64,000 bases of DNA from assembly GCA_018262705.1 (NCBI GenBank), contig JADFDQ010000003.1, positions 1-64,000 of the forward strand, in the 5' to 3' direction. The stretch's first letter is position 1. Each line of letters begins with the position of its first letter. Below, one piece after another: positions 43,577-54,050 of the stretch. The translations under genes and the position numbers were made by a program. The DNA comes from Xanthomonas sp. Lineage in GTDB: Bacteria > Pseudomonadota > Gammaproteobacteria > Xanthomonadales > Xanthomonadaceae. The notes beneath the pieces were generated by a model, which was not told the DNA's origin, ran no database searches, and was given only the letters and a program-made list of their open reading frames with translations.

Positions 43577-44509
43577 ATGAGCCCACAAGTTGACGAAAGC
43601 GGCCGCCTGCGCCATCTGCTCGATCTCGAACATCTGCCAGTCGCGGCGATCGATGCGCTGCTGCGGCGCGCGCAGGCGTTCACCGATGGCGCGCAGGCTC
43701 CGTCTGCGTTGACCGGAGTCGCGGTGTGCACGCTGTTTTTCGAGCCATCCACGCGCACCCGGCTGAGCTTCCAACTCGCGGCGCAGCGGCTGGGTGCGCA
43801 GATCCTCAATTTCGATGCATCGACATCCTCGACGACCAAGGGCGAGGTCGATCTCGACACCTTTCGCACCATCCAGGCGATGGGCGTGCGCGGGTTCGTG
43901 GTGCGTCACAAGACCGACGGCGCGGTCGCGGCGCTGGCGCAAGCAGCGGAAGCAGGCGTGGCGGTGGTCAACGCCGGCGACGGCCGCAGCCACCACCCCA
44001 GTCAGGGCTTGCTCGACATGCTGACCCTGCGCCAGGCCAAGGGCGAGGATTTCTCGAAGCTCAAGGTCGTGATCGTCGGCGACGTGAAGCATTCGCGGGT
44101 GGCGCGTTCCGACCTGCACGCGCTGCGCGCGCTGGACTGCGGCGAGATCCGCGTCTGCGGCCCGGCGTCCTTGCTGCCGGATGCCGCAACGTTGGCCGGT
44201 TGCGGCGTCTTCCACGATTTCGACGCCGCGCTGGAGGGCGTGGACGCAGTCATGATGCTGCGCCTGCAGCGCGAGCGCATGGCCGAAGGATTGGTCGAAT
44301 CGCTGGACGACTACCACCGCGCTTACGGCCTGACCGCCACGCGCCTGCGCCGCGCCGCGCCGGATGCCATCGTCATGCATCCAGGGCCGCTGAACCGAGG
44401 CGTGGAAATCACCGACGCGGTTGCCGACGGCCCGCAGTCGTGGATCCTGCGACAGGTCGCCAACGGCGTGGCGGTGCGGATGGCGGTGCTGGAGGCGGTG
44501 CTGGGTTGA
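43577..44509 (+). CDS. pyrB: Aspartate carbamoyltransferase catalytic subunit
   Basis: 'CTLFFEPSTRTRLSFQLAAQRLGAQ', 'VVNAGDGRSHHPSQGLLDMLTL', 'VMHPGPLNRGVEI'. Confidence 0.97.
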   Translation: MSPQVDESGRLRHLLDLEHLPVAAIDALLRRAQAFTDGAQAPSALTGVAVCTLFFEPSTRTRLSFQLAAQRLGAQILNFDASTSSTTKGEVDLDTFRTIQAMGVRGFVVRHKTDGAVAALAQAAEAGVAVVNAGDGRSHHPSQGLLDMLTLRQAKGEDFSKLKVVIVGDVKHSRVARSDLHALRALDCGEIRVCGPASLLPDAATLAGCGVFHDFDAALEGVDAVMMLRLQRERMAEGLVESLDDYHRAYGLTATRLRRAAPDAIVMHPGPLNRGVEITDAVADGPQSWILRQVANGVAVRMAVLEAVLG

Positions 44510-44521
44510 CACTGAACCCGT

Positions 44522-45883
44522 TCAGCGCAACAGCACCAGCGTCGCCAGACCGAGGAAGGTGAAAAAGCCCAGCGAGTCGGTCAGTGCGGTCAGGAAGATA
44601 CCGCTCGCCAGCGCCGGGTCGAAGCGCATGCGCTTGAGGGTCAACGGGATCAGCACGCCTGCGGTGGCGGCGATCAGCAGGTTGCAGGTCAGGGCGATGA
44701 AGATCACCGCCGACAGTCCGACGTTGCTGAACCAGACCCAGACGATGGTGGCGAGCACCGCGCCCATCAACAGGCCGTTGAGCAGGGCCACCCGCAGCTC
44801 CTTCCAAAGCAGCGTCATCACGTTCGACGCACCGATCTGACCGAGCGCCAGGCCGCGCACCATCAGCGCCATCACCTGGGTGCCGGCGTTGCCGCCAAGG
44901 CCGGCAACCATCGGCATCAGCACCGCCAGCGCGACCAACTGGTCGATGGTGTGCTCGAACTGGCCGACCACGTTGGCGGCGATGAAAGCGGTACACAGGT
45001 TGACCGACAGCCACACGAGGCGACGCCGCATCGCGCGCCAGACCGGGCTGAACAGGTCTTCGTCCTCGTCGAGGCCGGCGGCCGACATCGCCTGGTGCTC
45101 GGCCTGCTCGCGGATGATGTCGACCACGTCGTCGATGGTGATGCGGCCGAGCAGGACGTTGTTGGCGTCCACCACCGGCGCACTGATCCAGTCGTGGTCG
45201 GAAAACTTGCGTGCGACTTCCTCGGATGTTTCATCGACGTCGATGGCGGGTTGTTCGTCGTCGAGCAGATGGTTGATCGGCGTGCCCGGTTCATGGGTCA
45301 ACAGCGCCTGCAGCGCGATCCGGCCGAGGTACTGGTGGCGCTTGCTCTCGACGTAGAGGTGGTCGGTGTGGTCGGGAAGTTCGCCGCGCAGGCGCAGGTA
45401 GCGCAGCACCACGTCGACCGTGGTGTCGGCGCGCACCGTCACCACGTCCGGGTTCATCAGGCGTCCGGCGGTGTCCTCGTCGTAGGACAACACCTGTTCG
45501 AGGCGATCGCGGTTTTCGCGATCCATCGATTTCAGGACTTCCTCGATGACCGCGTCCGGCAGGTCTTCGGCCAGATCGGCAAGGTCGTCGATGTCGAGGT
45601 CGGACGCAGCGGCGACCAGCTCGTCCGGATCCATGTCGGCGATCAGGCCTTCGCGCACCTCATCGCCGACGTGGACCAGCACCTCGCCGTCGTCTTCGGG
45701 ATCGACCAGACCCCAGACCACCGAGCGCTTGGCGGGCGGCAGCGATTCGAGCAGGTTGCCGATTTCGGCCGGAGACAGCGTGTTGACCATCCGCCGCACC
45801 GGACCCAGCCGGCCGCTGTCCAGCGCGTCGGACAACAGACGCAGCTGGCGCGCAGGCTTGTCGTGGCGAATGGTTTCGGCCAT
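44522..45883 (-). CDS. mgtE: Magnesium transporter MgtE
   Basis: N-domain and CBS pair followed by TM domain; 'LMPMVAGLGGNAGTQVMALMVRGLALGQI'. Confidence 0.96.
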   Translation of the reverse strand: MAETIRHDKPARQLRLLSDALDSGRLGPVRRMVNTLSPAEIGNLLESLPPAKRSVVWGLVDPEDDGEVLVHVGDEVREGLIADMDPDELVAAASDLDIDDLADLAEDLPDAVIEEVLKSMDRENRDRLEQVLSYDEDTAGRLMNPDVVTVRADTTVDVVLRYLRLRGELPDHTDHLYVESKRHQYLGRIALQALLTHEPGTPINHLLDDEQPAIDVDETSEEVARKFSDHDWISAPVVDANNVLLGRITIDDVVDIIREQAEHQAMSAAGLDEDEDLFSPVWRAMRRRLVWLSVNLCTAFIAANVVGQFEHTIDQLVALAVLMPMVAGLGGNAGTQVMALMVRGLALGQIGASNVMTLLWKELRVALLNGLLMGAVLATIVWVWFSNVGLSAVIFIALTCNLLIAATAGVLIPLTLKRMRFDPALASGIFLTALTDSLGFFTFLGLATLVLLR

Positions 45884-45996
45884 GCGGGATTCCGGCGAAG
45901 AGGGCGGGGACACCTCGCGCAACGGAACGCGCGGGCGCCGTGTCAGGCGTTCATGATCCGCGCATTATCCCCCGAGCTGAGGGAACCAGCCAGCCT

Positions 45997-47724
45997 TCAG
46001 TGCGTCGCAATGCGATTCGCGGCAACCCAGCGTTCGATCCCGGCGCGGGTTTTGGCCCGCAGCAGCGATGCGGTGCCGGCGCGCAGTTTGCCAAGATCGC
46101 AGCCGCGGATGGCCTGGCGGACTTCCAGCAGATGGGTCGGGTGCAGGCTCAGTTCATTCAGACCCAGCGCCAGCAGCAAAGGAATGAGGCTGGGTTCGGC
46201 CGCGATTTCGCCGCACAACGTGACAGGAACGGCGCGCTTGCGAGCGGTTTTGATGATCTCGTGCAAGACCCGCAGTACGGCTGGATGCAGCGGGGTGAAC
46301 AGGGCGTCCAGCGCTTCGTTGGTGCGGTCGACGGCCAGCAGGTACTGCACCAGGTCATTGCTGCCGATGGCCAGAAAATCGGCCAGCCCGATGAAGCTGG
46401 GCAGAATCAGCGCGGCGGAAGGCACCTCGATCATCGCGCCGAGCGGGATCTGCGGCGCGATTTCCCGACCTTCCGCGCGCAGTTCGTCCGCAGCGGTGTC
46501 GAGCGCCGCGCGCACGGTGCGCAGCTCCTCGATGGCGCTGACCATCGGCACCAGCACCCGCACCGGACCGTAGCCGGAAGCGCGCACGATGGCGCGCAGT
46601 TGGGCGCGCAACAGTCCCGGGTGGGACAGCGACAGGCGCACGCCGCGCAGGCCGAGCGCGGGATTGGCTTCGTTGCGCAGGCTCAGGCCGGAGCGGTCGG
46701 CCTTGTCGGCGCCAAGATCCAGCGTGCGGATGGTGACGGTGCGGCCGGTCATGGCCAGCACCACGTCGCGGTAGGCGCGGAACTGGACCTCTTCGTCGGG
46801 CAGGTCGCTGCGGCCAAGGAACAGGAATTCGGAGCGGAACAATCCGATGCCGGCAGCGCCCAGCGCATGGGCTTCGCTGGCGTCATCGCGGGTTTCCGCG
46901 TTCGCCCACAGCTTGATGTCGCCGCCGTCGAGGGTGCGGCTGGGCTCGCGCCGCAGTCGATTGAGCTGGCGCCGCTCCGCCCGCGCCTGCGCCACCCGCG
47001 CGTGGTGTTCGCGCAGATCCTTCGCGCCGGGTTCCAGAATGACAAGTCCGGAACTGCCGTCGATCAGCAGCACGTCGCCATCCTTGACGTTCAGAAGCGC
47101 CTGTCCGGCCCCGACAACCAGCGGCAGGTGCAGGCTGCGCGCCATGATCGTGCTGTGCGACAGCGCGCTGCCGCCGGCGGTGACCACGGCGACCACTCCT
47201 TGCGTTTGCAACTGCGCGAGTTCGGCGGGGGAAATGGAATCGGTGACCAGAATATCGCCGGAAACGCCGGGCAGCGCGGTCTTGCGGCTGGTGAGCGCCG
47301 CGTGCAGGCGCTCGATGATGTGGTCGATATCGTCGATGCGGCTGCGCAGATAGGCATCGTCCATCGCGTCGAATGCGGCGGTCAGACGGTTGCGCTGCAG
47401 ACGCAGGGCGTAGTCCGCGGTATACGGACCGGTGCGGATCAAGGTATCGATGCCGGACAGCAGATCGGGGTCGTCGAGCAGCAGGGCGTGCAGGTCGACG
47501 ATCTCGCCGAGTTCCCGCGTCAGTGCGCCCTGGAGGCGCTCGTGCAGGGCGCGCATTTCAGTGCGCACGGTATCGACGGCGGCATGGAAACGGGCGATTT
47601 CGGTTTCGACGTTTTCTTCGGAAATGGTGGTTGCGCCGACCTCAAGCCGGTGCGGTAGCCGCATCCGTGCGCGGCCGATCGCGCATCCGCGCGCCGCCGC
47701 CGTGCCGGACAGGACTTTCCGCAT
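45997..47724 (-). CDS. ptsI: Phosphoenolpyruvate-protein phosphotransferase (PTS EI)
   Basis: 'TAGGSALSHSTIMARSLHLPLVVG', 'ETRDDASEAHALGAAGIGLFRSEFLFLGR', 'IGSNDLVQYLLAVDRTNE'. Confidence 0.96.
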   Translation of the reverse strand: MRKVLSGTAAARGCAIGRARMRLPHRLEVGATTISEENVETEIARFHAAVDTVRTEMRALHERLQGALTRELGEIVDLHALLLDDPDLLSGIDTLIRTGPYTADYALRLQRNRLTAAFDAMDDAYLRSRIDDIDHIIERLHAALTSRKTALPGVSGDILVTDSISPAELAQLQTQGVVAVVTAGGSALSHSTIMARSLHLPLVVGAGQALLNVKDGDVLLIDGSSGLVILEPGAKDLREHHARVAQARAERRQLNRLRREPSRTLDGGDIKLWANAETRDDASEAHALGAAGIGLFRSEFLFLGRSDLPDEEVQFRAYRDVVLAMTGRTVTIRTLDLGADKADRSGLSLRNEANPALGLRGVRLSLSHPGLLRAQLRAIVRASGYGPVRVLVPMVSAIEELRTVRAALDTAADELRAEGREIAPQIPLGAMIEVPSAALILPSFIGLADFLAIGSNDLVQYLLAVDRTNEALDALFTPLHPAVLRVLHEIIKTARKRAVPVTLCGEIAAEPSLIPLLLALGLNELSLHPTHLLEVRQAIRGCDLGKLRAGTASLLRAKTRAGIERWVAANRIATH

Positions 47725-47993
47725 CAGCTCTCCTCGTCGAAGCGCCGTTCGAACAGGGCGGTCACGGCCTCCGCAGCGGCCTGCTCGTCGGACCCGTCCA
47801 CCCGCAGCACCACTTCCGCGCCCGGCCCGGCGGCCAGCAGCATCACGCCCATGATGCTCTTGGCGTTGACCTCGCGGCCGCGCACTTCCAGCGTGGCCGC
47901 ACTCTGGAACGCGGACAGCACGTGAACCAGCTTGGCCGTTGCGCGGGCGTGCAGGCCGAGCTTGTTGATCACTTTCAGCTCGCGGCGAATCAT
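47724..47993 (-). CDS. ptsH: HPr family phosphocarrier protein
   Basis: 'INKLGLHARATAKLVHVLSAF' (active-site His) and 'NAKSIMGVMLLAAGPG' (regulatory Ser). Confidence 0.96.
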   Translation of the reverse strand: MIRRELKVINKLGLHARATAKLVHVLSAFQSAATLEVRGREVNAKSIMGVMLLAAGPGAEVVLRVDGSDEQAAAEAVTALFERRFDEES

Positions 47994-48029
47994 TGGCCGA
48001 TTCCCCGTGAGGTGGGTGCTGGCGTGCCT

Positions 48030-48422
48030 TCAAATGTCATCCGTGATCGCTCCATTGCGCGCGCCGGCGGCGGCGACCGCCGGCAGTTCATCAAGATCCA
48101 GTTCGGCGTAATTCAGCACCCGCATCAGCATCGGCAGGCTGACGGCAGAGACGCGCCGCACCGGCGTTCCGAGCCGCGCGAGGCGTGCGGCCAGATTGCT
48201 CGGGGTGGCGCCGTACAGATCGGTCAGCACCAGCACGCCCTGACCCTGATCCACCCGGCGCAGGGCCGCGCTGGCTTGCGGAAGCAAGGTCGCAGGATCG
48301 CCGTCGAACGGGACCTCGAACGCTTCGCACGGCAGCGGCAACTTGTGCAGCAGGCGCATGGCGACGCCCACCAGCGCAGAGCCGATGCCTTCGTGGGTGA
48401 TCAACAGGATGCCGACGGACAT
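48030..48422 (-). CDS. PTS mannose-type EIIA domain protein
   Basis: 'MSVGILLITHEGIGSALVGVAMRLL' (active His), 'QGVLVLTDLYGATPSNLAARLA'. Confidence 0.92.
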   Translation of the reverse strand: MSVGILLITHEGIGSALVGVAMRLLHKLPLPCEAFEVPFDGDPATLLPQASAALRRVDQGQGVLVLTDLYGATPSNLAARLARLGTPVRRVSAVSLPMLMRVLNYAELDLDELPAVAAAGARNGAITDDI

Positions 48423-48451
48423 GGATACAAGTTAGCAGACGCGGATGGAAG

Positions 48452-48528
48452 GTTGTAGAAGCGTCGCTTGGTCGCGATCCCGACATCCGGGCTTTGTGCG
48501 CCGGGCGCGCGCCCGCGGGCTTCTACGG
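48452..48528. repeat. REP-like inverted repeat pair between EIIA and rapZ
   Basis: 'gttgtagaagcgtcgcttggtcgcga...' opposed by '...cgcccgcgggcttctacggt'; 'GTAGAAGC' and 'GCTTCTAC' arms. Confidence 0.7.
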
Positions 48529-48545
48529 TGCCGCACGCTGCACGG

Positions 48546-49415
48546 TCATTCCAGCTCGCGATGGTGCACCGCCACTTCTTCCCAGCCGGACTTGCGGAAA
48601 TGGCGGGCGAGGCGTTCGGCCAGATACACCGAGCGGTGGCGGCCGCCGGTGCAGCCGAAACAGGTGGTGACGTAGCTGCGCGTTTCCGAGCGCAGCTTGG
48701 GCAGCCAGGCGTCGAGGAAGGCTTCGACCTGGGCGACGTAGGTCTCCACGTCGGGCTGGGCGTCGAGGTAGGCCTGGACTTCTGCGTCGCGACCGGACAG
48801 TGGACGCAGCTGCGCATCCCAGTGCGGGTTGGGCAGGACGCGGGTGTCGAACACGAAGTCGGCGTCGGCGGGCACGCCGCGGCGGTAGGCAAACGACTGG
48901 AACAGCAGCGACAGTCCGGCGCCGGCCAGACCGAACTCGGTCAGAACCGCCCGCCGCATCTGGTGCACGTTCATCTCGCTGGTGTCGATCAGCACGTCGG
49001 CGATCTGGCGCATCGGTTTGAGCGCCTGCCGATCCAGCGCGATGGCGTCGGCCAGCGCCAGCCCGAGGTGGCTGAGCGGATGCCGGCGGCGGGTGTCGGC
49101 GTAGCGGCGCAGCAGGATTTCGTCGCGCGCTTCCAGAAACAGCATGCGCGGATTGGCGCCCAGCGCGCCGACCTGCGACAGCGCCGTGGGCACGTCGGAC
49201 AGGTCGCCGAAATTGCGTGCGTCGATGCCGACCGCGATCCGCGCCGGCGCTGCCTCGCTCTCGGTCAGTCGGCGCACGAACTCGGGCAGCAGCTGCGCGG
49301 GCAGGTTGTCGACGCAGTAATACCCGAGATCTTCGATGGCGTGCAGCGCGCCCGACTTGCCGGAGCCGGACATGCCGCTGACGATCACCAGCTCGGGCAG
49401 CGCCTGCGCGTTCAT
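48546..49415 (-). CDS. rapZ: RNase adapter protein RapZ
   Basis: '[39 protein letters not shown]', '[16 protein letters not shown]', '[27 protein letters not shown]'. Confidence 0.96.
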   Translation of the reverse strand: MNAQALPELVIVSGMSGSGKSGALHAIEDLGYYCVDNLPAQLLPEFVRRLTESEAAPARIAVGIDARNFGDLSDVPTALSQVGALGANPRMLFLEARDEILLRRYADTRRRHPLSHLGLALADAIALDRQALKPMRQIADVLIDTSEMNVHQMRRAVLTEFGLAGAGLSLLFQSFAYRRGVPADADFVFDTRVLPNPHWDAQLRPLSGRDAEVQAYLDAQPDVETYVAQVEAFLDAWLPKLRSETRSYVTTCFGCTGGRHRSVYLAERLARHFRKSGWEEVAVHHRELE

Positions 49416-50368
49416 GGCGTGGAGCGCTCCAGGAAATGGCTGTGGCGCGCGAGAAACGCCGCCGCCGGATCGATCCCCTTGCTGCGCAGGATGTGCATGC
49501 GGGTGGCCGCTTCGGTCAGCACGGCGAGGTTGCGACCGGCCATGACCGGCACGGTGATCATCGGCACGTCCAGATCCAGCACCTTGCGCGTTCCGAGATC
49601 GCCGGTCAGTCGTTCCAGCCCGGTTTCGCTGCCCACGCGCGATGGCTTTTCGAGGTGGACGATCATGCGCAGGTACTTGTTGCGCTTGACCGCGGTGTCG
49701 CCGAACATCTGGCGAATGTTGAGCACGCCGAGGCCGCGCAGTTCCAGCATGTCCTGCAGCAGTTCGGGGCAGGTGCCGTCGAGCACGTCGGGGGCGATCT
49801 GGGTGAATTCGGGCGCGTCGTCGGCCACCAGCCGGTGGCCGCGGGTGATCAGTTCCAGCGCCAGTTCGCTCTTGCCGGAACCGGATTCGCCGGTGATCAG
49901 CACGCCGATCGAGTAGATCTCCATGAACACGCCGTGCAGGGTGATGCGCGGTGCCAGCCTGCGCGCCAGCAGGTACTGGATGTGGTTGAGCAGTTCGTGG
50001 CCACGGCGCGACGACACCCACAGCGGGGTGTCGGATTCTTCGGCCGCCAGCCGCAGATCGTCCGGACAGTGCTGGTCGCGGGTGATGACCAGCGCCAGCG
50101 GACCGTAGGCGATGAGCTTCTGGATGGTTTCCCAGCGCTGGCGCGCGTCGAGGTTGTCCAGCCACTCCAGCTCCTCGGAGCCAAGGATCTGAACCTTGTT
50201 CGGGTAGACGGCGTTGAGGTAGCCGGTCAGCGACGGCCGGCGTGCGACGGTATCGACCGCTTCGAGGACGCGCTCGGCCGCGCCGCGCTGTCCCGCCAGC
50301 CAGCGCAGGGCGAGCCGCTCCTGCTGGCTGGCGAACAGTTCTTCGGCGGTAATGCGGGCCGTGCTCAT
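49412..50368 (-). CDS. hprK: HPr kinase/phosphorylase
   Basis: '[34 protein letters not shown]', '[17 protein letters not shown]' HprK signature. Confidence 0.96.
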   Translation of the reverse strand: MSTARITAEELFASQQERLALRWLAGQRGAAERVLEAVDTVARRPSLTGYLNAVYPNKVQILGSEELEWLDNLDARQRWETIQKLIAYGPLALVITRDQHCPDDLRLAAEESDTPLWVSSRRGHELLNHIQYLLARRLAPRITLHGVFMEIYSIGVLITGESGSGKSELALELITRGHRLVADDAPEFTQIAPDVLDGTCPELLQDMLELRGLGVLNIRQMFGDTAVKRNKYLRMIVHLEKPSRVGSETGLERLTGDLGTRKVLDLDVPMITVPVMAGRNLAVLTEAATRMHILRSKGIDPAAAFLARHSHFLERSTP

Positions 50369-50425
50369 GGCCCCGTCCGCTGGGCGGCCGGCGTGCGGCT
50401 TGGCGTCGGTCGGGATGGTTCAGGC

Positions 50426-50731
50426 TCACGCATCGCCATGCCGCTGCTCGGTCAATTTTTCCTTGTGCTTGATCAGCAGGCGGTCGATTTTGTCGACCAG
50501 CAGGTCGATCGCCGCGTACATGTCCGGACCGAGCGCGTCGCCGTGCAGGGTGCGGCCGGCCAGGTTCACCGTGGCGATGGCTTTGTGCGAGGGCTTTTCC
50601 AGCGCCAGCTGGACGCGGATTTCGCAGTCCTTGTCGATCCTTCGCTCGAGGCGTTCGAAGCGCTTTTCCACGTAATCGCGCAGGGCGGGCGTGACTTCCA
50701 TTTGCTGGCCATAGACTTCGATCTGCATCAT
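50426..50731 (-). CDS. hpf: Ribosome hibernation promoting factor (HPF/YfiA family)
   Basis: '[91 protein letters not shown]'. Confidence 0.95.
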   Translation of the reverse strand: MMQIEVYGQQMEVTPALRDYVEKRFERLERRIDKDCEIRVQLALEKPSHKAIATVNLAGRTLHGDALGPDMYAAIDLLVDKIDRLLIKHKEKLTEQRHGDA

Positions 50732-52212
50732 GGACCTCCTTCGGCAGTGGGCCGCGAGCCGTGTGGCTGCGGTGCGGACGCGGCGGCGGTGCCGACGCGC
50801 ACGCGTTCGTGGGAGGCCGGGATCTGCAAGGCTTCGCGGTACTTGGCCACCGTTCGCCGTGCGACCGGCACTCCCTCTTTCTTCAACGTATCGGCAAGCT
50901 TGGCATCGGACAAGGGCTTGCGTGGATTTTCATCGGCCACCAGTTTGCGAATACGATCCTGAATGGCGGTGCTGGAGGCGCTGCCGCCGCTGTCGGTGCC
51001 GATGCCGGAGGCAAAAAATGCGCGCAACGTCAGGGTGCCGCGCGGGGTGTGCACGTACTTCCCGGCGACCGCGCGCGAAACCGTGGATTCATGCAATTCC
51101 AGCTGTGTGGCGACTTCGCGCAGGGTGAGCGGATGCAGCGCCTGCGGGCCGAATTCGAGGAATCCGGACTGCGCGCGTACCAGGCAGCGCACGACCCGCA
51201 GCAGGGTTTCGGCGCGCGACTCGAGCGCCTTGAGCAGCCAGCGCGCTTCCTGCAGGTGTCCTCGCAGGTAGTCGGCATCGCTGCCGGACAGGTGCCCGAT
51301 CATGCGCTGGTAATCGCGCTGCAGGCCCACCAGCGGGCGGGCGTCCGGTGCCAGCGCCACCTGCCAGATGCCGTGATGGCGCCAAATGATGCAGTCGGGG
51401 CGGACGTAGGTGCCCGGCGGCAGCGCGCCGTAGCGCGATCCGGGATGCGGGTCGAGGCTCTGCAACAGGGCGACGGCGGTCTGGGCTGCCTCCGGCGTGC
51501 AGTCGAGCAAAGCGCTCAGGCCGAGCGCGCCGGCCTTTGGCAGGCGGTCGAGATGCTGGGCCGCGATCGCGATCGCCAGCGCCCGCCCCGGGGTGTCTTC
51601 GGACAGGGCGCGCAGTTGCAGTTGCAGGCATTCGCAGACGCTGCGGGCGCCGACGCCGACCGGATCGAATTGCTGGATCCGGCACAACACGGACTGCATC
51701 TGCTCGGGCGAGACCTCCAGTTCAGGGCGCAGGCTGGCCGACAGTGCATCGAGATCGTCCTGCAGATAGCCGTCATCGCCGATGGCATCGATCAAGGCCA
51801 CGCCGATGCGGGTGTCGCGCGGACTGAAATGGCCCAGATGCAACTGCCAGAGCAGGTGGTCGAGCAGGGTGTCCTCGGCGGCCGGGTGCGCCGCATCGTT
51901 GTCCGGATTGAATCCCTGCGAATGGGTCGGGTGTTCGGTCCATGGGCCGAACTCAGCGTCGGGCTCCGCTGATGCAGGTTCCTGGGCCTGGATTTCCGCG
52001 GTCGCGCCGGGTTCCGGCGCCGATTCGCCCGCCGCGCTGTCATCGTTCTCGATCCAGTCGAGCAGAGGATTGCTGGCAACAGCTTCGGCGATTTCCGCTT
52101 CCAGCTCGATGCTGGAAAGCTGCAACAGGCGAATCGCCAGACGCACCTGCGGCGTCAGGACGAGCTGTTGCTGGACTCCGGTGGTCAGTCTGGGCTTCAC
52201 GACTGACAGCAT
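50728..52212 (-). CDS. rpoN: RNA polymerase sigma-54 factor
   Basis: '[36 protein letters not shown]', '[31 protein letters not shown]', RpoN box '[18 protein letters not shown]'. Confidence 0.97.
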   Translation of the reverse strand: MLSVVKPRLTTGVQQQLVLTPQVRLAIRLLQLSSIELEAEIAEAVASNPLLDWIENDDSAAGESAPEPGATAEIQAQEPASAEPDAEFGPWTEHPTHSQGFNPDNDAAHPAAEDTLLDHLLWQLHLGHFSPRDTRIGVALIDAIGDDGYLQDDLDALSASLRPELEVSPEQMQSVLCRIQQFDPVGVGARSVCECLQLQLRALSEDTPGRALAIAIAAQHLDRLPKAGALGLSALLDCTPEAAQTAVALLQSLDPHPGSRYGALPPGTYVRPDCIIWRHHGIWQVALAPDARPLVGLQRDYQRMIGHLSGSDADYLRGHLQEARWLLKALESRAETLLRVVRCLVRAQSGFLEFGPQALHPLTLREVATQLELHESTVSRAVAGKYVHTPRGTLTLRAFFASGIGTDSGGSASSTAIQDRIRKLVADENPRKPLSDAKLADTLKKEGVPVARRTVAKYREALQIPASHERVRVGTAAASAPQPHGSRPTAEGGP

Positions 52213-52249
52213 AGCCGCGAAGGCATTGCGTTGCCGTGCCCGACGGGAG

Positions 52250-52969
52250 TCAGAGCCGGAAGCCTTCCCCGAGGTAGACCCGGCGCACGTCGGGGTTTTC
52301 TAGAAGGTCGGCGGGCGCGCCCTGCGCCAGCACGCTGCCTTCGGCAAGGATGTAGGCGCGGTCGCAGATGCCCAGGGTTTCGCGGACGTTGTGGTCGGTG
52401 ATCAAGACCCCGATGCCGCGTTCGCGCAGGTGGCGCACGATGCGCTGGATTTCGTTGACCGAAATCGGGTCGACCCCGGCAAACGGTTCGTCGAGCAGGA
52501 TCATCCGCGGTTTGCCGGCCAGCGCGCGGGCGATTTCCACGCGCCGCCGTTCGCCGCCGGACAAACTGGCGCCGAGCTGGTCGGTGACGTGGCCGATCTG
52601 CAGTTCGTCGAGCAGCGTGCCGAGTTCCTGCTCGCGTCCGGCTTCGTCGAGATCCGGGCGCAGCTCCAGCACCAGCCGCAGGTTGTTGGCGACGCTCAGT
52701 TTGCGAAAGACCGATGCTTCTTGCGGCAAGTAGCCCAGACCCAGCTGCGCGCGTGCGTACATCGGCCGTTCGGTGATGTCGGTGCCGTCGAGTTCGATCC
52801 GCCCCGCGTCGGCTTCGATCAGGCCGACGATCATGTAAAAACAGGTGGTCTTGCCGGCGCCGTTCGGGCCGAGCAGGCCGACCACTTCGCCCGGCGCCAG
52901 CGTCAGGTCGAAGTCGCGAACGACGTCGCGCCGGCCGTACCGCTTGCGCAGCCCCTGGGCGACCAGCAT
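52250..52969 (-). CDS. lptB: LPS export ABC transporter ATP-binding protein
   Basis: '[36 protein letters not shown]', '[36 protein letters not shown]'. Confidence 0.97.
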   Translation of the reverse strand: MLVAQGLRKRYGRRDVVRDFDLTLAPGEVVGLLGPNGAGKTTCFYMIVGLIEADAGRIELDGTDITERPMYARAQLGLGYLPQEASVFRKLSVANNLRLVLELRPDLDEAGREQELGTLLDELQIGHVTDQLGASLSGGERRRVEIARALAGKPRMILLDEPFAGVDPISVNEIQRIVRHLRERGIGVLITDHNVRETLGICDRAYILAEGSVLAQGAPADLLENPDVRRVYLGEGFRL

Positions 52970-53490
52970 CAGGGCGTATCTCCGGCACCGCCCGCGGTGG
53001 GCTTGGGCAGGATGCGCATCCGCACCCGCCCGCCGCCGTCGCCGCCGCTTTCGATCTGGCCGGTCTTGAGGTTGTAGACGACCCGCTGTCCGCTGAGGCT
53101 GCCGCGGGTCTGGTGGATGCTGACATTGCCGGTAAAAACCATGACCTCGTTGCGCATGTCGTAGTCGACATTGGCGGCGGCGGCATCGATGCGGTCGCCG
53201 TCGTCCATCTCCTGCTGCAGGGTGACGCCGCCGCTGAGCAGGGCGCGGCTCGGGTTGCCCTCGGTTTGCGAAATCACGGCCTTGGCCGCCACCACCCTCA
53301 GGGTGCCCTGGGTGATGATGACGTTGCCGGTCAGGGTGCAGCTGGCATTGTTGCCGAGGCCGCAGTCGCTGCGGCTGGCCTCGATGTCCATCGGCTGGCG
53401 GCGGTCGCTGGTGCGTGCGCCGGCCGTGCTGCAAACGGCCAACAGCAGCAGGATGAGCAGGCGGGCAGGGAGTTCAGGGTTTCGGTGCAT
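52969..53490 (-). CDS. lptA: LPS transport periplasmic protein LptA
   Basis: Signal peptide; OstA-like '[26 protein letters not shown]'; between lptC and lptB. Confidence 0.93.
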   Translation of the reverse strand: MHRNPELPARLLILLLLAVCSTAGARTSDRRQPMDIEASRSDCGLGNNASCTLTGNVIITQGTLRVVAAKAVISQTEGNPSRALLSGGVTLQQEMDDGDRIDAAAANVDYDMRNEVMVFTGNVSIHQTRGSLSGQRVVYNLKTGQIESGGDGGGRVRMRILPKPTAGGAGDTP

Positions 53491-54028
53491 AGCGGTTGCG
53501 CACTTGCGAGAGGAGGGAGACCTGCCGACGCTCGAAGTCCGCTTCCAGCCCCGTGCCTTCCATTGTAAGGCCGGGACGGGTGATGGTGACTTTGCCGGCG
53601 GACGTGGCGCGGTTGTGTTCGAGATCCAGGGTCAACTGGTCGGATTCGATGCGGGTTGCCGGCGGCTTGTCGGCCGGGCTTTGCGCGCTGACGCGGCCGC
53701 GCACTTCAAGGCGATCGCCGCCGGCCGGAACGAAACCTTCATCGGCATGGACTTCCCAGTAATGTCCCTGTGAATCGGGAACGAGAAATTGCGGCGTGGT
53801 CAGTTGCATGGTCCGGTCTGTCGAATCGCGCTGCAGAAGCGGTCCGCGCAGGGTGAACAATTCCTTGCCGCGTTTGTCCAGCGAAGTGATTTCATAATCG
53901 CGCAGCACATAGTCCGGGCGCGTGCGCAGGACGCTTTCTTCGACCGGCCGCGACATCCGCCAGACCGACCAGCCGCTGGCGATGGCCGCAACCATCAACA
54001 GCAGAGTCAGGGTGGTGCGCCAGCTCAT
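53474..54028 (-). CDS. lptC: LPS export system protein LptC
   Basis: N-terminal TM 'LTLLLMVAAIASGWSVWRM', 'PDYVLRDYEITSLDKRGKELFTLRGPLLQRDSTD'. Confidence 0.9.
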   Translation of the reverse strand: MSWRTTLTLLLMVAAIASGWSVWRMSRPVEESVLRTRPDYVLRDYEITSLDKRGKELFTLRGPLLQRDSTDRTMQLTTPQFLVPDSQGHYWEVHADEGFVPAGGDRLEVRGRVSAQSPADKPPATRIESDQLTLDLEHNRATSAGKVTITRPGLTMEGTGLEADFERRQVSLLSQVRNRYAPKP

Positions 54029-54050
54029 GTGTTTGTTCGCCGGTTCCGGA

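Noticed and set aside
48546-50429. 627-aa minus-strand ORF as a HprK-RapZ fusion
   Set aside because: N-terminal part is a frame-shifted reading of hprK with no HprK motifs; true hprK is in another frame (49412..50368).
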